Assembly (NCBI GenBank): GCA_013388905.1
Contig: JACAEI010000010.1
Coordinates: 29,962 to 93,961, forward strand
From: Candidatus Bathyarchaeota archaeon
GTDB taxonomy: Archaea > Thermoproteota > Bathyarchaeia > Bathyarchaeales > Bathycorpusculaceae
Reading direction: 5' to 3'
DNA length: 64,000 nt
Position 1 is the first letter of the stretch. Each line of letters starts with the position of its first letter. Shown here in pieces: positions 26,101-33,916 of the stretch. Under the pieces are notes generated by a model that was given only the letters and a program-made list of their open reading frames with translations, did not search any database and was not told the DNA's origin. The translations under genes and the position numbers were made by a program.

Positions 26101-26624
26101 GGTTAGCTGAATACTTTAATGACTACACAGACGCGTTTCTAGTTAAGTCAGATGTATCAACAAGCGACTTGACTGGCAACGGAATCTATGGACCAGGATG
26201 CTGGAACAAGACCCGTGCTTACTATGGTGGGGCTTCTGGCGCAGGAGGATACGCAATAATATCCACCTACAAAGACCTAAACGGCACAATTGGATTCCTA
26301 GTCTGGGGCTACAACGGAGATGACACATACTACGCAAGTTATGCACTAAGACACGGATTGATTGCCTACATACAGTATTTGCAGCCTGGGGTTACAACGC
26401 TAATTCTCAAAATAACCTATTCAACACACCCGCCAACTATAACCATCGTTGAATGCTTGGGAGTATTCACAGAATGCACAGGCTTCGGTCAATACGCATA
26501 TCTAGGCGAAGGCGGTGCAACATACGTAAGAACAACATATGTCCTGCCACTTGCAAGAAGGCTCTTCATTGAACACAAACTGATGTCATTCACTTGGCCA
26601 ACATACATCCACGCTGACCCATAA
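23184..26624 (+). CDS. Large secreted protein, S-layer candidate
   Basis: 1146 residues. Signal peptide at about 1-40 (KKTILTITLAIVLTVSMYASLN), then over 1100 residues rich in Tyr, Asn, Thr, Ser, Trp and Asp with many N-glycosylation sequons, almost no Cys and no C-terminal membrane helix. Around residues 500-800 there is a carbohydrate-binding or jelly-roll-like part (NWALKLYAYNDSD, TEVSFWYKKIAG, KTYLIDDIDVGYL). Around 960-1010 lies IIVVGGPAANGLAEYF, reminiscent of the VGGP-N motif seen in archaeal S-layer proteins. GAGGAA sits 8 nt upstream of the ATG; its own promoter region and a terminator-like tract flank it. Position inside a glycosylation cluster and size favour an S-layer or major surface protein; an extracellular enzyme is the alternative. 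Confidence 0.7.
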   Translation: MKKTSSLINKKTILTITLAIVLTVSMYASLNILSNFGATAALYSETDYKRINGVLGNDSYILYPYEEKSSVVGFSKYGELMNPYVPAGLNYSGQIDPFANTYVARKDWNEGWVINVTYVQNGQYQNVWAFALYSDTLVSGTPPDLDWQHVSGALSSPYCGRKTNAYARSYPIEIIYDGPRKAVYRLKTVISTNTTPTTFEDDKILELTFHVIYEKDKKYVLWIKDVKRVDIGKGIGTMQVEFSERGQWDMERSSHPRAYAYWYTNRTTDYDKHIFYNGSSTYSQARYNYEGNAQVAGYDVCQIISSGLPYVGWAAFWPNTTVNYVEAYDVTTVEMRLTTLSTCNDRYTASLWPSDYKVASLRRYEPLNTPTVYPRGEGRWSNEPMVFVNDLLKTMGTHYNWVYNSTRGRWGVEFFSAYNPGSSDVIRIVYKSKRYLQNDMSPSPHEPGTPYVIGEWSFDLTWANITRSTNQFRCVTAYGVTDYHDADDADRQGYNRLDREIVFQLDEVFNPWDLNQAVHKQENDWVYKTTLTSSANYVTLSSGLGDRIWQDKTTGTWYTYKLQTGDNATATWVNAFEDGDSYTAHSKNWALKLYAYNDSDANTDYARIRITPEGFGQNGTYMFGNLTEVSFWYKKIAGNSSYYGPHLFIKLSNGSATSWVNIQMYNNPVHSPSGWVKVDLANIDTYTDQSSADEAFWYDSDSWTKSASGPMAGVPSGAGTAKHSFDFYRNKLASYYVTDIVVELGYNIPAGQAKTYLIDDIDVGYLTGAGCIRHERVYNMEEDKLIPSDWDKYCSFSEKVLVNGTLWNRYSYHIIDPSYSATAYRPYYTINFEIGKIWFWHYVEGTGYTNWTLSAGTTIKVLYSTIEFCTNGRYEWNVVGTPSAAVDSAGASMVSSSFEEWKNIEVYKAALEIKDSSWGPYVPYLIREQGVANRSRSQYRDVTNRLHLKDDWCSTLPISRSNIIVVGGPAANGLAEYFNDYTDAFLVKSDVSTSDLTGNGIYGPGCWNKTRAYYGGASGAGGYAIISTYKDLNGTIGFLVWGYNGDDTYYASYALRHGLIAYIQYLQPGVTTLILKITYSTHPPTITIVECLGVFTECTGFGQYAYLGEGGATYVRTTYVLPLARRLFIEHKLMSFTWPTYIHADP

Positions 26625-26633
26625 TCAACTAAA

Positions 26634-26662
26634 CTTTCCATTTTTCTTTCCCTCATTTCTTT
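26634..26662 (+). terminator. Pyrimidine-rich terminator-like tract
   Basis: Just after the S-layer candidate's stop codon, the + strand holds several T-rich runs (TTTCC, TTTTTCTTTCCC, TTTCTTT) without a hairpin. Archaeal transcription usually ends at such T-rich tracts. It lies between convergent genes. Confidence 0.4.
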
Positions 26663-26677
26663 AAGAAAAAGAATTTA

Positions 26678-27976
26678 CTAGTCCACATTTTTATTAAGAA
26701 CTTCAGAAGCAAATTTCGCTATTGCTTCCAAATCTGTTGCTGCAACTTTTTTCCATTCAAACTTTTTCGCATAATCTCTAGAAATTTCGCAGAGATTTCC
26801 ATTGGTAGTGTTTAGCAATTCCAAAACTTCGCAAGTTATTCTGTCAATATCTCCAACTGGTACAAGAAATACATTTTTGCAAGAGCCAAAAGTTTCTCTT
26901 AGAGCTGGAATATCGTAAGCTACAACAGGTAAGCCGCAAGCTAATGCTTCAGCCACTGCTATTCCCCAACCTTCAAAAAGGCTTGGGAAGATGAAGACTT
27001 TGCTCGATTTTAACAAACTATACAGCTTAATGTCACTGCATCGCCCATAGATCAGAATGTTGTCTTCTAATTCGTCTTTAGCAATCATTTTCTTCAATGA
27101 ATCGAGTTCTAATCCGCTTCCAATAATTAGAAGTTTAACGTTTTCCTTATTTTTAACAACTTTTTTCCATGCCTCTACTAAATTGAAGATTCCTTTTTCT
27201 TTCGAGATTCTGCCTGCAAAGACTCCATCAAAAATCTTTTCATATCTATAAGGTTTTATTCCGCTAATGAAATCGAAATTAATGGCGTTGCCGCTGACAA
27301 AAATTTTACTTTTAGAGATGCCGTTATCTCTGAGGGCTTTTGCGGTAAAGTTTGAAACTGCAACTATCGCATTGGTTTTCTTTAAGAGAGAAAGTGTAAT
27401 GTAAAATGCTAGGGTTTTGGCAAGTGAGACACTTCTAGTGTAGTCTATGTTTCGATAACTGCAGTAAAGAGAATCCTTCGCTCCAATTTTCGCTGAGGGT
27501 ATGTCAATGTGATGAACAATTATGCCTACAGGTTTGTGGGAAATTAAACCAACAAAGTAGCCTAATATGAGATTCGGCAAAGTATTATTCGTAACAAAAA
27601 TTACATGAGGGTTCTCAATTTGAAGAATGCTTAAGCTTTTAAAAAGTGCTCTGAAAATCCAAAATCCCCACTCAAGATACGTGCTCAGCCATCCTTTCCC
27701 ATGAAAACTCCAAGGAAGCGAATATTTTTTACACTTATATTTTGGTGCGTCTAGAAGACTTGGAGAAGATTCCAAAACAGCTATCTTTACGTTGTCTTGC
27801 TCGCAGAAAACCTTGAGAGTTTCAACGAATCTTTTTTCGGCACCGCCCATTGCTGTTACATGAGTTGACGGATGAAAGAAGAGTGCGAAGATTCTGAGAG
27901 GAAAAGATGTCCTTGTTTCTTGTTTTTCGGTTGTTTCGTAACATATTGTTTTCTGTGTGTTTTCAACAATTTTCAT
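26678..27976 (-). CDS. GT4 family glycosyltransferase
   Basis: 432 residues. GT-B fold features: a glycine-rich acceptor loop GGAEKRFVE near residue 45, FAGRISKEKGIFNLVEAW (about 250) starting the donor domain, and SLFEGWGIAVAEALACGLPVVA (about 340-360), the EX7E motif that defines GT4 retaining enzymes. A 30-residue N-terminal extension precedes the first beta strand (RIFALFFHP). It follows another GT4 gene by only 7 nt, so the two form one transcription unit. Expected to build a surface or N-linked glycan from nucleotide-sugars on the inner face of the membrane; sugar specificity not readable. Confidence 0.9.
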   Translation of the reverse strand: MKIVENTQKTICYETTEKQETRTSFPLRIFALFFHPSTHVTAMGGAEKRFVETLKVFCEQDNVKIAVLESSPSLLDAPKYKCKKYSLPWSFHGKGWLSTYLEWGFWIFRALFKSLSILQIENPHVIFVTNNTLPNLILGYFVGLISHKPVGIIVHHIDIPSAKIGAKDSLYCSYRNIDYTRSVSLAKTLAFYITLSLLKKTNAIVAVSNFTAKALRDNGISKSKIFVSGNAINFDFISGIKPYRYEKIFDGVFAGRISKEKGIFNLVEAWKKVVKNKENVKLLIIGSGLELDSLKKMIAKDELEDNILIYGRCSDIKLYSLLKSSKVFIFPSLFEGWGIAVAEALACGLPVVAYDIPALRETFGSCKNVFLVPVGDIDRITCEVLELLNTTNGNLCEISRDYAKKFEWKKVAATDLEAIAKFASEVLNKNVD

Positions 27977-27983
27977 TCCCGCA

Positions 27984-29186
27984 TCATCTTATTCTTTGTA
28001 TGTTTTCTTCCAAAATTTTCAAATGTTTTTCGCACGAGAAGTTTTCTTCAACAAACCTTCTTGTTTTCAAGGAGACATTTTTTTCCTTCAAGTCAACAGC
28101 CTTTAGAATTTTTTCAGCAAAGTCCTTCATATGGTATGGATTGGCTCTGAAGCCTGTTTCTCCATCAATAACGGTTTCACATGGACCTCCCCCATCATTC
28201 CAGACAACAGAGGGTGTTCCACATGCCATCGCTTCAACTGGGCCTAATCCAAAATCTTCTCGCGGAACTGAGTAGACATACACATCCGCAGCGTTGTAAA
28301 GCCTCACAAGTTCTTTTTGAGATTGAAACCCTAAAAATTTCACATTTTTCTTTATTTCCAATTTTTTAGCAATTTTCAAAAGTTTCCGTATGTATTTGTT
28401 GTTTTCTTTTGAAATCTCGCCTGTTATGGCTAAAGTTGCTGATGGGATTTCCTTTACAATGTGGCTCATTATTTCCAGAAGCCATTCCCAGTGCTTCACA
28501 GCCACAATTCTTCCGGTTGAGAGAATTAGGGGCCATCCAAAATCTTTGCGTGATTCTTTAGAGATTTTCTGTTCTAGAATTCTAAATGTTTCTATGTCGA
28601 CTGGTGGATAACAAACTTTTGCAGTTATTCCGTAAATGGCTTGTATGCGTTTAGCTGTGAAGTAACTGTTTGCGAGAACAACATCTGAATTTACAACACT
28701 ATAATAATCCATCTCTTTTAAAAAAGGACCAGCAACTTTGCTCAGTCTAAAAATTACTTCACGAACATCATTAAATCTCCATAGTGCTCTCTCTTTACTA
28801 TTTAGGTAGAGAAATCTTGGAGGCGAATGAATGTAACTCAGATACTTTTTGCCTCTAAATTTTTTATTTAAATAACCAATCCATGGGGCAGGACCATAGC
28901 CATGACAGATTAAAACGTCTTCTTCACTAAAAGCTTGTAAAACTAGGGGAGCCAAAGGCACAGATAATATAATTCGTATTGCTGGGCTATTTGGAACAAA
29001 AGAAGTGAAAAAGCTTTTTGTGTAGCAGTGAGGGTTGCTTGATTCCTTGCGTAGATTTTTATCCACATAAGCGAAAAAACATTCAGCGTTGTAGCCTTTT
29101 TGGTGGAACAGTTCGACTTGTTTTAGAATTACTCTTTCGGCTCCTCCTAACTCTTTTAGGTGACTATAAAGTATTGCGATTTTCAA
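27984..29186 (-). CDS. GT4 family glycosyltransferase (ALG2/WbaZ-like mannosyltransferase type)
   Basis: 400 residues. The N-terminal LGGAERVILKQVELFHQKGY and the mid-protein STGRIVAVKHWEWLLEIM are GT4 blocks; REDFGLGPVEAMACGTPSVV (about 310-330) is the EX7E motif, followed by GGPCETVIDGETGF, typical of the ALG2/WbaZ subgroup. It is the first gene of a two-gene unit with the GT4 downstream. Likely adds a mannose-like residue to a lipid-linked glycan; sugar and acceptor are inference. Confidence 0.9.
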   Translation of the reverse strand: MKIAILYSHLKELGGAERVILKQVELFHQKGYNAECFFAYVDKNLRKESSNPHCYTKSFFTSFVPNSPAIRIILSVPLAPLVLQAFSEEDVLICHGYGPAPWIGYLNKKFRGKKYLSYIHSPPRFLYLNSKERALWRFNDVREVIFRLSKVAGPFLKEMDYYSVVNSDVVLANSYFTAKRIQAIYGITAKVCYPPVDIETFRILEQKISKESRKDFGWPLILSTGRIVAVKHWEWLLEIMSHIVKEIPSATLAITGEISKENNKYIRKLLKIAKKLEIKKNVKFLGFQSQKELVRLYNAADVYVYSVPREDFGLGPVEAMACGTPSVVWNDGGGPCETVIDGETGFRANPYHMKDFAEKILKAVDLKEKNVSLKTRRFVEENFSCEKHLKILEENIQRIR

Positions 29187-29315
29187 GGATTTTACATCCT
29201 TTTTGTTATTTTAGACTTGAAGCTTCGGATTCTCCATTTTATTTTGCCATGTTTGTGTTTGTTTCGGCTTTGTGTGGAGGAGTGTCTTTAAAGAATTATT
29301 AAAAAGTTTTTAGGG

Positions 29316-29330
29316 GTTCAGATTCTGAAC
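29316..29330. promoter_or_regulatory. 15-bp palindrome upstream of site-2 protease
   Basis: GTTCAGA and TCTGAAC are perfect 7-bp inverted arms around a single T. It lies in the 224-bp region between the divergent GT4 pair and the M50 protease, next to an AT-rich stretch (AAAGAATTATTAAAAAG) that could be a TATA-type element. The protein that would bind it is unknown. Confidence 0.35.
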
Positions 29331-29410
29331 AAAACATGCATTAGAATTCCAATAGACTTTTCTACTTCCCCGTAATTTACTACAGCAATCAATGTGAGGA
29401 CAAGTAAAAT

Positions 29411-30505
29411 ATGAATGAAGCATCCGGTGGGACTACCCCCGAGGCTCCTATAGTTCAAACCGATTTCGAACGAATAAGCACGCTCGTCTCCGCAGAGTTT
29501 CAACTAGAAGAAGCTTTAATGGAGCATAACATTCCCACATACTATTTGAAGCAACCGCAAGAAACAAAACAAGCTTTTCTCAGGTTGCTGAAAAATCTGG
29601 AAGCAACGAATTTGATGCCTATTCTGCGTAGGCAAAATAAGCGAGTCGTTTTAAAAGTTATTCCAAAGCCTCCGATAAAAAAAAGTAACGTAATCATAAA
29701 TTGGATATTGTTTTTCGCTACAATAGCAACAACGTTCCTAACAGGGTACATTCTTTCAGGAGAAATAATTGACCCGCTGATTGGAGGAGCAACCTTCACT
29801 ATTTCTTTGCTTATGATACTTGGTCTCCACGAGCTTGGCCATAAAATAACTGCAAACAAAAAGGGAGTGGAAGCGACTCCTCCATACTTTATTCCAGGTC
29901 CTCCACCAGTAGGTTATTTTTTTGGAATAGGAACTTTCGGAGCCGTGATAATGCAGAAATCTTTACCGCCTAACAAAGATGCGCTATTTGACATAGGGTC
30001 TAGTGGCCCAGTTATGAGTTTCATATTGGCTGCAGTGTTTGCTACTGTCGGTTTTGCTTTTTCTCCTATAATATATAGTCCTGAACAATTACCTACTTTA
30101 CCATCCCCATTGCTGTTTTCGCTAATAGCTATGGCACTTGTTAGAGTCCCTGCTCCTCCTCCTGGTCAGTACACATACATACAATTACATCCTGTTGCCT
30201 TTGCTGGTTGGGTTGGTATGCTGGTTACAATGCTTAATCTATTGCCTGCTGCCATGCTCGATGGTGGTCACGTGGCTCGCTCGATCGCAACTGAGAGGAT
30301 GGCGAGCATCTTGACCTTTCTATCAGTCTTGTTATTGATTGTTGAAGGCTTTTGGCCTATGGCTTTTTTTGTAATTTTTATTTCAATGTATAAGCATCCA
30401 GGCCCGTTAGATGATATCTCTGGTTTGTCAGTAAGAAGAAAGGCGTTCATATTCCTTCTAATAGGCATTTTCATCTTGTGTTCATTCATACCACTACAGC
30501 GTTGA
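29411..30505 (+). CDS. Site-2 protease family membrane metalloprotease (M50)
   Basis: 364 residues. A soluble N-terminal region of about 95 residues is followed by about seven transmembrane helices. The zinc motif HELGH (about residue 140) and the distal NLLPAAMLDGGHVARS (about 278-293) with the third ligand Asp are the two hallmarks of M50 intramembrane proteases. Known role: cleavage of membrane-anchored regulators or signal peptides within the membrane. The conserved FxxPGPPPVGYFFGIGTFGAV segment matches the archaeal/plant EGY-like subgroup. Its substrate here is unknown; no anti-sigma-type gene is adjacent. Confidence 0.93.
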   Translation: MNEASGGTTPEAPIVQTDFERISTLVSAEFQLEEALMEHNIPTYYLKQPQETKQAFLRLLKNLEATNLMPILRRQNKRVVLKVIPKPPIKKSNVIINWILFFATIATTFLTGYILSGEIIDPLIGGATFTISLLMILGLHELGHKITANKKGVEATPPYFIPGPPPVGYFFGIGTFGAVIMQKSLPPNKDALFDIGSSGPVMSFILAAVFATVGFAFSPIIYSPEQLPTLPSPLLFSLIAMALVRVPAPPPGQYTYIQLHPVAFAGWVGMLVTMLNLLPAAMLDGGHVARSIATERMASILTFLSVLLLIVEGFWPMAFFVIFISMYKHPGPLDDISGLSVRRKAFIFLLIGIFILCSFIPLQR

Positions 30506-30635
30506 TAGTCTGCGCTTTTGTATTTGCGTCGAACAAGTAGACAGTAACATTTATTAAATATTGCTATACTCGATGTTCTCATAGTGAGACTGGTAGAACA
30601 AAAAATAGATAAAGTCTCATATTGGCGAATTTGCA

Positions 30636-30860
30636 ATGAGAGGAATACTAATTCTAATCGTATTTTTTTCAATGTTCACAGTTGCGTCTCTGTTGGTTCC
30701 TTCGCCAATGTTTCCAGGAAACTTTTTCTGCACTTTGATTGGGCAAGGGAACAACCAATATACAGATTTTTTGAGCGCAATTTTTAATGGCGTCGTTTAT
30801 GGTGTAATCTTAGGGCTAGTTTTTATTGTTCTAAGTAAAAGGCTTGAGGGAGAAAAGTAG
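30636..30860 (+). CDS. Small two-helix membrane protein
   Basis: 74 residues with transmembrane helices at about 3-22 and 48-68 and a short loop containing PSPMFPGN and one Cys. It starts 130 nt after the M50 protease and could be cotranscribed. An overlapping frame (30584-30787) lacks any such pattern. No family is recognised; support is the clean two-helix topology and a position not explained by other genes. Confidence 0.5.
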   Translation: MRGILILIVFFSMFTVASLLVPSPMFPGNFFCTLIGQGNNQYTDFLSAIFNGVVYGVILGLVFIVLSKRLEGEK

Positions 30861-30872
30861 CTAAAAACAGTT

Positions 30873-31130
30873 TTAGCTTTCTGGTTGCGATAAAAAGCCT
30901 GTTAATTTGATTGTGCATCCACATTTGTTGCATGTTAGCATTAGTTCTGCTAATTCATCGTCCTTAACTTTCGTTTCTACAATTTGATAAGTTTCTTCGC
31001 TTTCGTCATCCGGCGATATTATCGTTCCGCATTTTGGGCATGGAAAGGCTCCATCTCCATCAATCTTCGTTAGGTCAATCGTGTACGTCATACTTTTTCT
31101 AACAGTTTCTTTTTTCATCATTATTGACAC
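30873..31130 (-). CDS. Small double-CXXC zinc-binding protein
   Basis: 85 residues as the longest frame; translation may start at a later ATG (31121 or 31091, MTYTIDLTKIDGDGAF). The core has CPKCG (about residue 31) and CNKCGC (about 67) around an acidic loop DDESEETYQ, a zinc ribbon. The compact acidic form without other domains suggests a transcription or translation accessory factor. Function unknown. It converges with the small membrane protein. Confidence 0.65.
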   Translation of the reverse strand: MSIMMKKETVRKSMTYTIDLTKIDGDGAFPCPKCGTIISPDDESEETYQIVETKVKDDELAELMLTCNKCGCTIKLTGFLSQPES

Positions 31131-31249
31131 ACCTTTTAAGCTTGTTTTCCATGGTTAGCCCAAAATATAATTAACAATTATGAATTGAAAATTCATATTA
31201 CAGATACATTGGTATCCCTTGAAGCCAATTTAAATAAGTTGATTTTGAA

Positions 31250-31693
31250 TCATGGCTCAGGCGAAATTGGACTGCTTGAATAGTATAACAAGGGTAAAGC
31301 CAATAGCACAATATTTTTTCCTTTTGTTGTAAGTGCGTATTCCACTCTTAGTGGTGGTCCTGTTTCGACTGTTCTGACAATGTATCCATGTTTTTTTAGG
31401 CTTTTGAGTTTGTCTGAAAGTGTGCGAGAGTTTACTTCAAGGGTTTTCTTTAAGCCGCTAAAACCTAGGGTGTTTCTCAAAAATAGCGTATAGAGTATTT
31501 CTATGTTCCATTTTTGAGACAATAAATTGAAGCTTTCTTCGAGACTTTGTATGTCTTCTCTGATGACTTTCAGACTAATTTCTTGCTTGTCTATTATCTG
31601 TTGAAGCGTGTCTTCAATTCCTCTAAGAGTGTGTTCTATACGCGCTTCTACAAGTCTGCGAAGCTCATTGTTCAAAGCAAGTTTTGAACCCAT
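31250..31693 (-). CDS. HxlR-like winged-helix transcriptional regulator
   Basis: 147 residues. An N-terminal coiled-coil-like helix (about 8-55) is followed by a winged-helix domain: KWNIEILYTLFLRNTLGFSGLKKTLEVNSRTLSDKLKSLKKHGYI, matching the HxlR/MarR-type DNA-recognition helix, then a wing with VEYALTTKGK. HxlR proteins are dimeric repressors or activators. Its ATG lies 5 nt from a 15-bp palindrome that overlaps the expected transcription start, so autoregulation is likely. It is divergent from the geranylgeranyl-reductase-like gene, a candidate target. Confidence 0.8.
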   Translation of the reverse strand: MGSKLALNNELRRLVEARIEHTLRGIEDTLQQIIDKQEISLKVIREDIQSLEESFNLLSQKWNIEILYTLFLRNTLGFSGLKKTLEVNSRTLSDKLKSLKKHGYIVRTVETGPPLRVEYALTTKGKNIVLLALPLLYYSSSPISPEP

Positions 31694-31697
31694 TCAA

Positions 31698-31712
31698 ATA
31701 CACTTGGTGTAT
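31698..31712. promoter_or_regulatory. Palindrome at the start of the HxlR-like gene (putative operator)
   Basis: ATACAC and GTGTAT form perfect 6-bp arms around TTG. A TATA-like CTTTATAAAT (minus strand, near 31722-31733) would place the regulator's transcription start inside the palindrome, the usual place for a repressor site. Divergent gene at 31797 could be controlled as well. Confidence 0.45.
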
Positions 31713-31796
31713 AGGAGCTTACTTCACAATTTATAAAGGTTTACTTATACAACAAAGTATGGAAAATATATCAACATTTAATGGAGAGAAAAAACA

Positions 31797-33158
31797 TTGA
31801 GCAGTTATGATGTCATTGTAGTTGGAGCTGGAACAGCGGGATGTCTTGCAGCAAAAACAACAGTGGAAGCAGGACTTAAAACATGCCTAGTTGAAAGGAA
31901 AAGAAGAGAAGAAATCGGAGAAAAAATTTGTGGAGACGCACTCGGCGAGCATCACCTAAAAACTTTAGGTTTAGAGAAACCTCAAGGCGGTGAATTGGAA
32001 AAGAGGATCGGAGGCATCAAAATTTATTCTCCAGATTTAGAAACTGTTTTTACAATTGCGCATGAAGATTTTGTTGGCTACTTGTTGAATAGGCGCCTTT
32101 TCGGTCAATGGCTTTTAAAAAAGGCTCTTGATGAAGGCGCGGTTCTTCTCGATTCTACGCAGTGTTTGAAGCCAATAATTGAGAAACACTTCGTCACTGG
32201 GCTTCAAGTTAAGAATTTGAAAACTGGTAGAAATGTTCAACTGAAAACGAAGGTTGTTGTTGATGCTAGTGGTTTTCTGGCTGTAGTTAGGCGAAAACTT
32301 CCTAGAGAAATGGGAATCGAGAATGACGTTGCAAATGAGGATATAGAAGCTTGTTATCGAGAAGTAAGACAGCTTAAACAAGAAACTGAAAACACTGGAT
32401 ATTGCGAAATCTATCTAAACCAAAAAGTTACGCCAGGTGGTTATACGTGGATTTTTCCGAAAGGTGGAGCAAAAGTTAATGCAGGCTTAGGAATTTGTAT
32501 GCGAAGAAAATTTCCAAACCCTAAAAACCAATTCTATAAATACATTTTAACAAAACCGCTTTTCGAAGGTTCTCTACTTCTACAAGGCGGTGCATGGTAT
32601 GATCCCACACGCAGACCATTAGATAACATGGTTGGAAATGGAGTCGCAATTGTCGGAGACGCTGCATGTCTAGTAAACCCTATCCACGGCGGTGGGATAG
32701 GTCCATCGATGCTCAGCGGCCAGTTAGCTGGAAAAACTATAATTGAATCTTTGGAAAAGGGTGATGTCAGCCAAAAATCACTTTGGCCTTCCAACTGCAG
32801 ATACATGGAACTGTATGGTACAAAACAAGCTGGGTTAGATGTTTTTCGGATGTTACTTTTGACAAGCCGTGACGAAGACTTGAACTATGGAATGAAGTAC
32901 AAGCTTTTGATGGAAGAAGATATTTTGAAGGCGAGTTTAGGCGAAGAATTCCATATCAAAGTAACTGACACTGCGAAACGTGTCTTTCGAGGATTAAAAA
33001 GAATACGTTTCCTCAACAAGCTTAGGATTACAGTTAACCTCATGAGGCAAGTTAAAGCTCATTACAAAAACTATCCAGAAACGCCCGACAACTTCAAAAA
33101 ATGGCAACTGAAAACAAAGGCTTTATTTAAAGAGGCAAAATCAGCAATTATGGAATAA
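31797..33158 (+). CDS. Geranylgeranyl reductase family FAD-dependent oxidoreductase
   Basis: 453 residues. The N-terminal dinucleotide-binding fold VIVVGAGTAGCLAAKTTVEAG (about 6-26), EKICGDALGEHH (the family's Cys-containing PxxxxCGxGxx-like block) and the FAD-contact VAIVGDAACLVNPIHGGGIGPSM (about 285-305) identify the GGR group. Known: these flavoenzymes saturate isoprenoid chains of archaeal lipids or quinones. The TTG start has GGAGAG about 10 nt upstream. It is divergent from an HxlR-like regulator. Whether it reduces membrane lipids or another isoprenoid is open; archaea often have several paralogues. Confidence 0.88.
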   Translation: MSSYDVIVVGAGTAGCLAAKTTVEAGLKTCLVERKRREEIGEKICGDALGEHHLKTLGLEKPQGGELEKRIGGIKIYSPDLETVFTIAHEDFVGYLLNRRLFGQWLLKKALDEGAVLLDSTQCLKPIIEKHFVTGLQVKNLKTGRNVQLKTKVVVDASGFLAVVRRKLPREMGIENDVANEDIEACYREVRQLKQETENTGYCEIYLNQKVTPGGYTWIFPKGGAKVNAGLGICMRRKFPNPKNQFYKYILTKPLFEGSLLLQGGAWYDPTRRPLDNMVGNGVAIVGDAACLVNPIHGGGIGPSMLSGQLAGKTIIESLEKGDVSQKSLWPSNCRYMELYGTKQAGLDVFRMLLLTSRDEDLNYGMKYKLLMEEDILKASLGEEFHIKVTDTAKRVFRGLKRIRFLNKLRITVNLMRQVKAHYKNYPETPDNFKKWQLKTKALFKEAKSAIME

Positions 33159-33188
33159 ACAGTAGAAATAATTGAAGTGTTACCTGCC

Positions 33189-33863
33189 ATGCGTGTTGCA
33201 GTTTTAGTTACTGGTGGAAAGGATTCCGCTTTAGCCCTTTACAAAGTTATGAAGGCTGGCTATGAAATAAAATATTTAGTGAGTATGACTCCGCTAAGCG
33301 AAGACAGTTGGATGTTCCATTACCCAAACATAAACTTGGTAGACCTGTTTTCCAAAGCCGTTGAAATTCCACTTATAAAAGCAGAGACTTCTGGAGCCAA
33401 AGAAGAGGAAGTTGAAGACCTTAAACAATTAATCGAAAAGCTTGAAATAGATGCCATAGTTTCTGGTGCAATAGCCTCAACTTATCAAAAAACACGAATA
33501 GAAAGAATCTGCCAGCAACTAAAGCTGAAATGTATAGCGCCTCTCTGGCATGCAGATCCATTAACTATTCTGAAAGAAATTTTAGACCTAAAATTTGAAG
33601 TAATCATAACTGGAGTTTGTGCCTACGGCTTCAGTAGGGAATGGCTGGGCAGAAAAATCGACCACGCCGCAATAGAAGACATGAAGAAATTGAATAGGCA
33701 ATATGGGATTTCGCTTGTTGGCGAAGGCGGTGAATACGAAACCCTTGTTCTTGACGCTCAATTCTTCAAAAAAAGAATAGCAATTGTTGAAGCAGAAACA
33801 GTTTGGAAGAATCAAAGTGGATATTTCCTAGTTAAGAAAGCCAAACTAGAAAGCAAAGAGTAG
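33189..33863 (+). CDS. dph6: Diphthine--ammonia ligase (Dph6-like, adenine nucleotide alpha hydrolase fold)
   Basis: 224 residues from the ATG, which fits the family start MRVAVLVTGGKDSALAL; the longer frame begins at GTG 33177. The PP-loop TGGKDSALALYK binds ATP. VSGAIASTYQKTRIERICQQLKLKCIAPLWH (about 90-120) and GEGGEYETLVLDAPxF-like GEGGEYETLVLDAQFF (about 176-191) are specific to the Dph6/ATPBD4 group, the last enzyme of diphthamide formation on elongation factor 2. It follows the flavoprotein by about 30 nt and may be cotranscribed. Confidence 0.9.
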   Translation: MRVAVLVTGGKDSALALYKVMKAGYEIKYLVSMTPLSEDSWMFHYPNINLVDLFSKAVEIPLIKAETSGAKEEEVEDLKQLIEKLEIDAIVSGAIASTYQKTRIERICQQLKLKCIAPLWHADPLTILKEILDLKFEVIITGVCAYGFSREWLGRKIDHAAIEDMKKLNRQYGISLVGEGGEYETLVLDAQFFKKRIAIVEAETVWKNQSGYFLVKKAKLESKE

Positions 33864-33916
33864 GGCTGAAGCGTGAACTTTATAGTTTCCACCTACTATT
33901 TAAATTTGGGAAATTC

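Noticed and set aside
30584..30787. 67-codon frame overlapping the small two-helix membrane protein
   Set aside because: The frame at 30636-30860 has clean transmembrane helices; this one does not.
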